A model generated the notes under the pieces. That model had not been told where the DNA came from, ran no database searches, and saw only the letters and a list, made by a program, of their open reading frames with translations. A stretch of 8,721 nt of DNA from a bacterium HR27 (GTDB lineage Bacteria > Chloroflexota > Chloroflexia > Thermomicrobiales > Thermomicrobiaceae), in assembly GCA_002898975.1 (NCBI GenBank), contig BEID01000034.1:1-8721 (forward strand). The letters are read 5' to 3'. Position numbers and translations under genes: made by a program. The number at the start of each line of letters is the position of its first letter. The stretch's first letter is position 1. Below, in pieces: positions 1 through 5,323 of the stretch.

Positions 1-529
1 CGACGAGGACGAGGGCACCGTGCGCGTGCGCCAGCTCGGCAATCTCCCGAACCGGCTGCACAGCTCCGGTCACGTTCGACGCATGACTCACCACGACCAG
101 ACGCGTATTCGGACGCAGCGCCCGCCGGACGTCGTCCGGGTCCACGATCCCGGACGGCCCGACCCGGACCACCGTGGTCGTGACACCGACGACCTCCAGC
201 GCGCGCAGAGGACGCCGTACTGCAGCGTGTTCGAGCGCGGTCGTCACCGCATGATCACCTGAGCCGAGCAGCCCTTTGATCGCGAGATTGAGCGCATCCG
301 TTCCGCTCGCCGTGAAGATCACCCGCCGCGGGTCACCCACACCGAAGAGCGCGGCCAGTCGCTCGCGTGTCCGCTCGATCGCCTCCCAGGTCGAGACCAC
401 TAGACGATGCCCCGGTCGCCGCGGAACACCACTCACCTCCTCGAGGAAGCGACCGAGTGCACGCAAAACTGGCTCCGGCTTGGGCCAGCTCGTCGTCGCG
501 TTATCGAAATAGCTCACCACCACGCTCAC
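1..529 (-). CDS. Cysteine desulfurase-like class V aminotransferase, 3' end outside the window
   Basis: The first 176 codons of a PLP-dependent fold-type I enzyme of the NifS/SufS/Csd type, which takes sulfur from cysteine as a persulfide. The N-terminus reads YFDNATTSWPKPEPV (residues 7-21), the class opening that normally binds substrate. It is followed by PGHRL (39-43), FTASGTDALNLAIKGLL (72-88; the SGTDA turn normally holds the PLP phosphate) and LEHAAVRRPL (99-108; H101 is the histidine that stacks on PLP). The PLP lysine and the active-site cysteine lie beyond the edge, so desulfurase activity cannot be confirmed and another class V aminotransferase remains possible. The start is taken as GTG at 529-527 because it overlaps the TGA of the upstream adenylyltransferase gene as GTGA. 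GTG codons at 523, 520 and 517 are alternatives. The overlap implies translational coupling, and the pair suggests activation and sulfuration of a carrier protein. Family confident; exact subfamily inferred. Confidence 0.9.
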   Translation of the reverse strand, partial: MSVVVSYFDNATTSWPKPEPVLRALGRFLEEVSGVPRRPGHRLVVSTWEAIERTRERLAALFGVGDPRRVIFTASGTDALNLAIKGLLGSGDHAVTTALEHAAVRRPLRALEVVGVTTTVVRVGPSGIVDPDDVRRALRPNTRLVVVSHASNVTGAVQPVREIAELAHAHGALVLV

Positions 530-1557
530 ATCCCGATGTAGCGCGCGTAGAGCGCTCGAGCGACTGCCGGATCTGTCGTCCCGCGCACGATCGCTCGCCC
601 GTCACGGAAGACGGTCAATTCATAACCGTCCACCGTGAATCGTATCAAGTATGGGTTATGCTGCACCGCTCCGAGCAGTTCGAGTCGTGCAGCCAGCTCC
701 TCCAGGTTGAGCTCCGGTCGCGGGTAGACCGAGACCTGCACGGCATCCCGACCGCAGAGCTGGACGGTTCGGCTCGGTGCCTTTGCCTCAAGGAACGCAC
801 GCTCGCCGCGACCACAGGCCGGACAATCGGCACGCCGGGCCACCGGGATACGGCCAATTTCCAGCGACCAGAGGTCGAGCCAGAGGAGCGACCGGTTCAG
901 GCTCGCCCGGTCGCCGACGAGTAGCTTGATCGCCTCGCTCGCCTGCACGGCACCGATGGCCGCGGCGACCGGTCCCAGCACGCCGGCTGTGTCGCAGGTC
1001 GGCGCAACACCCGGCGGTGGCGGATCGGGAAACACGCAACGGAGACATGCCGACTCACCGGGCACGATCGTCAACGTGGTTCCCTGCGTGCCGACGGCAC
1101 CGCCGTAGACCCATGGTTTACCGAGATCCAGAGCTGCATCGTTCAGCAGATACCGCAGCTCGAAGTTGTCGCTCCCGTCGACGACGACGTCCACGTCCTC
1201 GATGAGTGCGCGGATCGAAGACGCGTCGACGTCTTGCACGACTGGCTCCAGGGTCACCGTGTGGTCAATGCGTGCCAGCGCACGAGCTGCCGCCACCGCC
1301 TTGGGGAGACCAGCTTGGACGTCCCCTTCCTCGTACAGCACCTGCCGCTGGAGGTTCGTCCACTCGACGACATCCCGGTCGACCAGCCGCAGGAAGCCCA
1401 CGCCAGCACGAACCAACAGCGCGGCGACCTGGCTCCCTAAAGCACCGACCCCGAGGACGCAAACCCGCCCCGTGCGCAACCGCTCTTGCCCAGCCGGACC
1501 GATGACGGGGAGAAGAATCTGCCGGTGATGACGCCCTCGTTGCTCCTCGCTGGTCAT
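526..1557 (-). CDS. ThiF/MoeB/HesA-family E1-like adenylyltransferase
   Basis: A 343-aa enzyme of the family that adenylates the C-terminal Gly-Gly of ubiquitin-like sulfur carriers (ThiS, MoaD or similar) so that sulfur can be transferred. The nucleotide loop is GVGALGS (36-42), followed by D60-x-D62 and NLQRQ (68-72), K86, and DGSDNFELRYLLND (127-140). Zinc ligands are C171/C174 and C245/C248, and C188 in TCDTAGVLGP sits where the family has its conserved cysteine. After the second CxxC there is a tail of about 90 residues (about 255-343), not a rhodanese domain. The start is ATG 1557-1555, just ahead of the usual N-terminal RHHRQILLPVIG. A purine-rich AGAGGGCGGGG lies a few bases upstream. 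The frame stays open to 1698, but that stretch lacks family similarity. The gene is coupled by GTGA to the cysteine desulfurase gene. Which carrier it serves cannot be told because no thiS, moaD or thiG is in view. Confidence 0.93.
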   Translation of the reverse strand: MTSEEQRGRHHRQILLPVIGPAGQERLRTGRVCVLGVGALGSQVAALLVRAGVGFLRLVDRDVVEWTNLQRQVLYEEGDVQAGLPKAVAAARALARIDHTVTLEPVVQDVDASSIRALIEDVDVVVDGSDNFELRYLLNDAALDLGKPWVYGGAVGTQGTTLTIVPGESACLRCVFPDPPPPGVAPTCDTAGVLGPVAAAIGAVQASEAIKLLVGDRASLNRSLLWLDLWSLEIGRIPVARRADCPACGRGERAFLEAKAPSRTVQLCGRDAVQVSVYPRPELNLEELAARLELLGAVQHNPYLIRFTVDGYELTVFRDGRAIVRGTTDPAVARALYARYIGM

Positions 1558-1720
1558 CGTGTGGACCCCGCCCTCTCGCCATATATGGTACAGTTGCCGA
1601 CCGGTGCGCCCCAAGGCGCCCGCTTCCCGCAACGATGCCGACCGTACCCGGTTGTCGCAGGCGGTGCCTGATCGGGAAGCGTTACCCGAGCGACACACAT
1701 CTGGTGAACAGGGGTGACTC
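1558..1720. promoter_or_regulatory. Divergent intergenic region between the adenylyltransferase gene and the unknown rightward gene
   Basis: These 163 bp should carry promoters for both directions. An AT-rich CATATATGGTA (about 1579-1589) is the only good candidate for a -10 region, most naturally for the leftward gene, where it would give a very short leader. A small hairpin GCGCC-CCAA-GGCGC occupies 1606-1619. No convincing -35 boxes were found, so individual promoter positions are not assigned. Confidence 0.3.
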
Positions 1721-2203
1721 GTGGATACGGTTCGCTTGACTGTCGTCGACCGTGATGGGGCCGTGAGCTTTCTCGGTCCTGGTCACGCGATCAAGATGCT
1801 GACCGCAGCCTGCAGCCGCAATCCGCGGACCGTCAAAGAGTTACTCGAGTACGCTGCTCCCTACGATACCGATTTCGTCGCCAGTGTCCGGGCCGGACTC
1901 GCTGTCTTCGACGAACACAATACGCCAGAGAACACGGCAGCATTTCATGCCGTGGCCCGTACCGTCGCCCCGGAGCGCTTGCCTCCCTTTCGAGTCATCG
2001 ACGAGCTGACGCGGACACTGAGCTTGCAACCAGTCGGTGTGGGCCTCGTTCTCTATAACCTCGAGGCCCGCCGGATCGTACAGCTGGTCAATCGCTACGG
2101 GGAACTCTTGCGGCAGGATCGCGGCCGCATTCGCCGGGGCGGCGAACCGACTCGGATGCTCTACTCGTATCGCTTACCCGATGAGTGGCGCATTTTACCC
2201 TAG
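1721..2203 (+). CDS. Protein of unknown function (160 aa)
   Basis: I do not recognise this protein. It is mostly soluble-looking, without a signal peptide or membrane segment. The N-terminal third has a short beta-like opening (TVRLTVVDRDGAVSFLGPGHA) and then charged helices. The last part is strongly basic (NRYGELLRQDRGRIRRGGEPTR, split by a helix) and ends in YSYRLPDEWRILP, so a nucleic-acid or ligand-binding role is conceivable but not shown. The GTG start at 1721 is preceded by AGGGGTGA, a plausible ribosome site about 4 bases away. Real coding is supported by steady codon use, the divergent arrangement with the adenylyltransferase gene, and the exact abutment with tyrA at the stop codon. 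No regulatory signal is evident beyond the upstream intergenic region. Confidence 0.75.
   Translation: MDTVRLTVVDRDGAVSFLGPGHAIKMLTAACSRNPRTVKELLEYAAPYDTDFVASVRAGLAVFDEHNTPENTAAFHAVARTVAPERLPPFRVIDELTRTLSLQPVGVGLVLYNLEARRIVQLVNRYGELLRQDRGRIRRGGEPTRMLYSYRLPDEWRILP
2200..2203. other. Shared palindromic stop CTAG of two convergent genes
   Basis: The rightward unknown gene stops with TAG at 2201-2203 and tyrA stops on the other strand with TAG at 2202-2200. Because CTAG is its own reverse complement, one tetranucleotide supplies both stops and leaves no room for a terminator between the genes. Any transcription termination must occur inside the opposing coding region. Confidence 0.9.
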
Positions 2204-3228
2204 CGCTCGCCGCTCGACTTCCCGTCGTCGCGCAAGCGCGGGCGCCGGCGACCCATCAACCCACCGAGGAACAGTTGCTGCAGATGCTGCCCTACTGAGA
2301 GCTGGCTCAACTCTCCCGCGGTATCGTGCGCGAGTTCGCCAGGGCGCCGTTCCTGCGTCGCCCACTCCAGCCGGGCATCCCGCGCCTGCTCGAAGATTTC
2401 CTGCAAACGCTCGAGTGCTGCGTCCGATCCCTCGGCGACGAGTGTTCGCAGATCCTGCAGTTCAGCGATCGCCGCATCCAGCCAGCGGACGATCGCCTCG
2501 GCATTGGTCGCACAGATGTCCCGGTACATCCTGGGACTTCCGGCAGCGAGTCGAGTCGCATCGCGGAAACCACCGGCAGCCAGCTGTCCCATTTCACGCC
2601 AGGCGGCATCACGACTCGTCACCCGCATGAGGGCGACGGAGAGAAGAAATGGCACGTGGCTGATCGCGGCAACGTACGAATCGTGTTCAGCTGGGTCGAG
2701 GAAGCGCGGCTCGGCACCGAGCAAGTGCACCAGGCCGAGGACAGTCTCGATCGCTTCCCGGCTGGCGGTGAGCGACGGTGTCACCACCCACACCGCGCCA
2801 CGAAAAAGATCGGCATCGGCCCCTTCGATGCTCTGCGTCTTCCCGGCCATCGGATGCCCGCCGACGAAATGCACCCGCTGCGGCAACCGCTCGGCTGCCC
2901 AGGCCAGCACAGCCGCCTTGGTGCTGCAGGTGTCGGTGACGACCGCACCGTCGGGCGCATAGTCGGCGATCGCGTCGAACACCTCCGGCACTGCCGAAGG
3001 CGGCGTGGCCACGACGATCAAATCGGCCTCACGCAGTGCTTCCGCGAGACTCCAGGTCGTGCGATCGACCGCCTTGATCCGCTTCGCTTCGTTCTGGTGC
3101 AGGAGTTCGATATCGAATCCGACGACCTCGAGCGCGCCACGCTGCCCCTGCTCGTTCGCCCACTTGCGCAAGCCTAGGCCGATCGATGCTCCGATCAGCC
3201 CCAAGCCGACAATGGTCACACGTTGCAT
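2200..3228 (-). CDS. tyrA: Prephenate dehydrogenase
   Basis: A 342-aa cytoplasmic enzyme converting prephenate plus NAD(P)+ to 4-hydroxyphenylpyruvate in tyrosine synthesis. The Rossmann loop is GLGLIGASIG (8-17), and D39 at the end of the second strand favours NAD over NADP. Further family signatures are VVATPPSAV (72-80), DTCSTKA (99-105), GGHPMAG (123-129, with the catalytic-type histidine H125), HD (182-183), SHVPFLLSVAL (190-200) and GGFRDATRLA (219-228). The C-terminal dimerisation helices follow, then a basic tail of about 50 residues with no ACT domain, so classical ACT-mediated tyrosine feedback is unlikely. The start is ATG 3228-3226 because a perfect AGGAGG (3240-3235) lies six bases upstream; the longer open frame to 3384 has no family similarity. 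It lies 52 bp downstream of the SH3b gene and probably shares its transcript. Its TAG overlaps the stop of the convergent gene. Confidence 0.95.
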   Translation of the reverse strand: MQRVTIVGLGLIGASIGLGLRKWANEQGQRGALEVVGFDIELLHQNEAKRIKAVDRTTWSLAEALREADLIVVATPPSAVPEVFDAIADYAPDGAVVTDTCSTKAAVLAWAAERLPQRVHFVGGHPMAGKTQSIEGADADLFRGAVWVVTPSLTASREAIETVLGLVHLLGAEPRFLDPAEHDSYVAAISHVPFLLSVALMRVTSRDAAWREMGQLAAGGFRDATRLAAGSPRMYRDICATNAEAIVRWLDAAIAELQDLRTLVAEGSDAALERLQEIFEQARDARLEWATQERRPGELAHDTAGELSQLSVGQHLQQLFLGGLMGRRRPRLRDDGKSSGER

Positions 3229-3280
3229 CGGCTGCCTCCTGGTCGGTTCGCGCTTTCTGTCGATCGTACCACAGCAGAGG

Positions 3281-3784
3281 CTAGGGCCGGATGAGCTCCA
3301 GATCGACGGTGCGGATCCAGCCATCACGCCCGTCGCGCAGCTCGAGGTGCAGCCAGGTCGCGTTGCCCACCTGTTCTTGTTCACCGAGGAAGCGCAACTC
3401 GGTGCCTGGTTCGAGGGTATCGACGATCGGATACTGTGTCCCTGGCCCTCCTCGCAAGTTGACGCGTGCCCCCTGTGCCACCCGATGAGTCGGTTGCCAC
3501 GTTGACGTCGGAGTCGGCGTTGGTTCTGTCGTGGCAGCTGGTGTCGGTGTCGAGCTGCCCCCCACTGCTGCGACCGGCGAGACCTCGGCAGTCGTCGTCA
3601 CCTCGACCGTCGGCGTCGGGGGAAGGCGCGACACGAAATCGGAGAAGACCGGAGCCAGGCGCGTGTACAACCAGATGAAACCAGCCAGTGCGATGAAGAT
3701 CGCCAGCCCCATCGCCAGGCCGAGCCAGATGCCCGACTGGCGCGACCGCTGCCGAAGCCGTGCCGAAAGCTCCTGATCGACCAC
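3281..3784 (-). CDS. Membrane-anchored bacterial SH3 (SH3b) domain protein
   Basis: A 167-aa protein. Residues 1-17 are basic (RLRQRSRQS), residues 18-40 form one hydrophobic helix (GIWLGLAMGLAIFIALAGFIWLY), and residues about 55-95 are a Pro/Thr/Ser/Val-rich spacer with repeated PTPT. Residues about 100-165 form an SH3b domain with the hallmark RVNLRGGPGTQYP and a closing GWIRTVDLELI. Topology by the positive-inside rule is N-terminus in the cytoplasm with the SH3b domain outside, where such domains usually bind cell-wall or surface ligands; the ligand here is unknown. The GTG start (3784-3782) has GGAG seven bases upstream. A TATACT -10-like box on this strand lies at 3842-3837. The gene is followed after 52 bp by tyrA in the same direction, with no terminator in between. 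A functional link to tyrosine synthesis is not apparent. Confidence 0.88.
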   Translation of the reverse strand: MVDQELSARLRQRSRQSGIWLGLAMGLAIFIALAGFIWLYTRLAPVFSDFVSRLPPTPTVEVTTTAEVSPVAAVGGSSTPTPAATTEPTPTPTSTWQPTHRVAQGARVNLRGGPGTQYPIVDTLEPGTELRFLGEQEQVGNATWLHLELRDGRDGWIRTVDLELIRP

Positions 3785-3836
3785 CGTTCCGCTCCAGCTA
3801 CTCGTGGCGGCGCTCGACCGCTCGGTTCCGCAGCGC

Positions 3837-3842
3837 AGTATA
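3837..3842 (-). promoter_or_regulatory. Candidate -10 box for the SH3b-tyrA transcript
   Basis: TATACT on the minus strand matches five of six bases of the bacterial -10 consensus. It would place a transcription start about 45 bases before the GTG of the SH3b gene. No clear -35 hexamer sits 16-18 bases upstream, so this is a motif-level call. It lies in the first of three TATA/GCGC modules in this region. Confidence 0.35.
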
Positions 3843-3978
3843 TCGATCGTGTGGGGAACCTGGGGCTGGCGTGGAATGGTGCTCTACCCTATGGGCGCTC
3901 GCGGCGCATATATCGATCCGCACGCGTTCCGCACCAGCCCTTTGGCGCAATACTGCGCGGGCGCTCGTGGCGCATATA
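3839..3978. repeat. Direct-repeat modules at the left end of the accessory region
   Basis: Two partly overlapping direct-repeat families lie here. TATATCGATC occurs at 3839-3848 and again at 3909-3918. GGGCGCTCG-(C/T)-GGCGCATATA occurs at 3893-3912 and 3959-3978 with one mismatch in 20, 66 bp apart. The result is three GCGC-TATA modules spaced about 66-70 bp. The middle module overlaps the left inverted repeat. They could be binding sites for a regulator or transposase, or tandem promoters reading left. Nothing codes here, so the 3785-4115 gap holds these repeats, the left inverted repeat and probably promoters. Confidence 0.6.
3881..3900 (+). repeat. Left inverted repeat of the putative element
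   Basis: The sequence GCTCTACCCTATGGGCGCTC matches the reverse complement of 6851-6870 at 19 of 20 positions; the inner 16 bases (3885-3900) match perfectly. Such identity 3 kb apart is not expected by chance. It contains a TACCCT box that could serve as a -10 reading into the element. Confidence 0.75.
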
Positions 3979-4115
3979 GCGTATGGCGCTAGGCACCCCA
4001 CTGGCGTCGTTTCGCCGTTTCGCATTGTTACAGACCGGGCGTGCGCGCGCAAGCGTGTTGTTGTGCGTGTTGTGCTACGCTGGTCGTGTTGTGCGTGCGT
4101 ACGCGGGGGATTGCC

Positions 4116-4307
4116 GTGGAGTCCGTGCTCGAGCTGGTGTTGATGGTGTGGCTCGGCGTTCTGCTCGGCTACGTGGTGGTGCTGCTGCGGCATCTACGAG
4201 AGCTGCTCGAGTACGTTGCGTGGATCCTGGCTGGGTTCGAGCAGGTGGAGTTGGGCGAGCCTGTCGAGCCTGATCTGCGGATCCTGCGCTTGCCCGGGGC
4301 GGAGTGA
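4116..4307 (+). CDS. Small hydrophobic protein of unknown function (63 aa)
   Basis: GTG at 4116 follows GGGGGA with a five-base spacer, a good ribosome site. Residues 4-24 (VLELVLMVWLGVLLGYVVVLL) form a single strongly hydrophobic helix. They are followed by an amphipathic stretch RHLRELLEYVAWILAGFEQVE and an acidic, Pro-containing tail ending in LPGAE. This is the pattern of a small single-pass membrane protein. The frame continues upstream to 4041, but that part is Cys-rich and looks non-coding. It lies just inside the left inverted repeat and converges, over about 1 kb of non-coding DNA, on the transposase. I do not recognise a family. Holin-like or toxin-like small proteins have this shape, but nothing here shows such a role. 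It may be an element passenger or a fortuitous ORF, though its low-Arg, Leu/Val-rich composition differs sharply from the random frames nearby. Confidence 0.5.
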   Translation: MESVLELVLMVWLGVLLGYVVVLLRHLRELLEYVAWILAGFEQVELGEPVEPDLRILRLPGAE

Positions 4308-4456
4308 ACCGTTTCCTCGAGCTTCCCGTGTTCCCGATGGGTGGTGTGGGGCTTCGGGTCGTGGCGCCAAGCCCGGCCGGGGCCCCACGCGCGCGTCTCT
4401 GCCCGGCGCCGTGGGCGTGCAGCCGACTGTCCTGCGCCGGTTGTGGAGCCGGTGAG

Positions 4457-4498
4457 GCCCGGCGAGCCGGGCGAGCGCGCGAGCCCGGTGAGCCGGGC
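4457..4498. repeat. Two tandem GCCCGG/CCGGGC hairpins
   Basis: GCCCGG-CGAG-CCGGGC (4457-4472) and GCCCGG-TGAG-CCGGGC (4483-4498, extended by an A-T pair) are near-identical tetraloop hairpins whose starts are 26 bp apart. Further CCGG/GAGCCGG words flank them (4437-4452, 4500-4506). Both stems would form on either strand. Confidence 0.65.
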
Positions 4499-4719
4499 TG
4501 AGCCGGCGAACGGTGGCGGCGAGCAGCGCAGCCGCGTCAGCGGCGAGCACGCCGCCGCCACAAAGGCGCCTGGTGCAGCAGGCCCTAGCTGCCCGCGGCA
4601 GCAGCCCGTCGCGCCGTACCCGCACGCCGCGCGCGCTGCCCTACCAGGCTTGCGCTGGGCGAGCGAGCGCAGTGAGCGAGCCGAGCGCACCGCTGGGGTG
4701 GTGGGTGGGGGGATGCGCG

Positions 4720-4797
4720 GCCCGGGCGCGCCGTTCGCTACCAGCGAAGCCGTGTCTGAGCGTGCGCTCCCCTAGCAGTGACGCGGCGCGCCCGGGC
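4720..4797. repeat. Multi-branched inverted repeat with a 14-bp closing stem
   Basis: GCCCGGGCGCGCCG (4720-4733) pairs perfectly with CGGCGCGCCCGGGC (4784-4797). The 50-nt interior holds a perfect TTCGCT-ACC-AGCGAA hairpin (4734-4748) stacked directly on the closing stem, and a shorter GAGC-GTGC-GCTC hairpin (about 4759-4769). This gives a three-way-junction shape, as in structured RNAs. No function is assigned. Confidence 0.6.
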
Positions 4798-4949
4798 GGC
4801 GCAGTGGGTGGGGAGTGGGGTGGTGTGCGGAGCGTCGCGGAGCACCAGCGCGCGCGGCGGCGGGGGGCCTCTCGAGCGCGCGTGGGGTGGCCGGGCGCGA
4901 GCGCGCGGCTGCGACGGTGGGCAGCGCGCCTCGAAGGGAGTGCGGAGCC

Positions 4950-5016
4950 CTGCCGGGCGCGAGCGCAGCCGCGGCGCGAGCGGAGCGAGCACAGCGGCGA
5001 GCACGCTGCCCGGCAG
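4950..5016. repeat. 9-bp inverted repeat CTGCCGGGC/GCCCGGCAG
   Basis: The arms at 4950-4958 and 5008-5016 are perfectly complementary and enclose about 49 nt rich in GAGCG/AGC words. It is a moderate-length pairing in very GC-rich DNA, so chance is possible. Confidence 0.4.
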
Positions 5017-5082
5017 CGGCGGAGCATCGGAAGCGCGCCGCGCGCACGGGTGGGGGCGGGCCCGCGAACAGCAGCGAAGCGA

Positions 5083-5131
5083 GCGCTGGTGAGGCGCGTA
5101 GCGAGCAGCGCGAGCGAGCGCCCACCAGCGC
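5083..5131. repeat. 9-bp inverted repeat GCGCTGGTG/CACCAGCGC
   Basis: The arms at 5083-5091 and 5123-5131 pair perfectly around a 31-nt interior. The palindrome GCGGGCCCGC lies on either side, at 5056-5065 and 5139-5148, as a direct repeat 83 bp apart. Confidence 0.4.
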
Positions 5132-5193
5132 GGTGTGAGCGGGCCCGCGGGGCAAGCGGCGCACGAAAGCGGGGGTGGGGGGAGCCCGCGGCG

Positions 5194-5319
5194 GCACCAG
5201 ATGTTGTGGTGCGGAGCCTGGCTGCCTACTAGTGTTGGTGGTGGGAACACTGGTATGCCCGCGGGCGTGGGGGGCGGGGGCGAGCGGAGCGCTTGCGCGA
5301 GCGTGGCCCCCGCCCCCCA
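5194..5319. ncRNA. Candidate structured RNA/DNA module beside the transposase 3' end
   Basis: Four elements follow one another: hairpin GCACCA-loop-TGGTGC (5194-5212, 7-nt loop); hairpin TACTAGTGTT/AACACTGGTA (5227-5255, 9-nt G-rich loop, nine Watson-Crick pairs and one G-U if read on the + strand); palindrome GCCCGCGGGC (5257-5266); and the 14-bp stem 5268-5319 that ends four bases before the transposase stop. Consecutive hairpins with unpaired loops are what a guide (bridge) RNA of an IS110 element looks like. However, the programmable target and donor loops cannot be identified without the insertion-site sequences. The G-U pair mildly favours a + strand RNA. Alternatively these are simply transcription-stopping hairpins. 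Confidence 0.3.
5268..5319. terminator. 14-bp G/C hairpin immediately after the transposase stop
   Basis: TGGGGGGCGGGGGC (5268-5281) pairs perfectly with GCCCCCGCCCCCCA (5306-5319) around a 24-nt loop that has some internal self-pairing. The position, four bases past the transposase stop (5324), suits a 3' end for the leftward transcript. It would also block incoming transcription from the other side. There is no U-run, so intrinsic termination is uncertain. Confidence 0.45.
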
Positions 5320-5323
5320 TTGT

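Larger units (their letters stand above)
4308..5323. other. About 1 kb GC-rich, hairpin-dense non-coding tract
   Basis: Between the small ORF and the transposase stop I see no believable gene. All six frames are open over long stretches, but they give Arg/Ala/Gly/Pro-rich low-complexity peptides. The + strand is purine-rich, with recurrent GAGCG-AGCGAGC-like words (for example 4669-4685, 4976-4990, 5078-5086 and 5112-5120), several G-runs (4695-4712, 4805-4822, 5171-5182, 5269-5280) and many inverted repeats listed separately. The tract lies on the 3' side of the IS110-type transposase, where a guide RNA would be sought if the element is of the IS1111-like layout. Whether it is transcribed, and from which strand, cannot be seen. 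Confidence 0.7.

Noticed and set aside
20..924. Several + strand open frames over the first kilobase
   Set aside because: They are shadows of the leftward desulfurase and adenylyltransferase genes, whose motifs are unmistakable.
4304..4501. A 65-codon frame whose GTG overlaps the stop of the small membrane-protein ORF (GTGA)
   Set aside because: The overlap is tempting, but after the first dozen residues the peptide becomes Ala/Gly/Arg-rich and runs through the tandem hairpins. No independent evidence of coding.
4513..5232. A 239-codon open frame on the + strand, and a 182-codon frame on the minus strand (4772-5320)
   Set aside because: Both are Arg/Ala/Ser/Pro-rich low-complexity readings of the same very GC-rich DNA, where stop codons are rare. 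They contradict each other and have no ribosome site or recognisable motif.
4308..5323. CRISPR array or tandem iteron array
   Set aside because: Repeated words are short, irregularly spaced and without constant-length spacers; no Cas-like gene is present.
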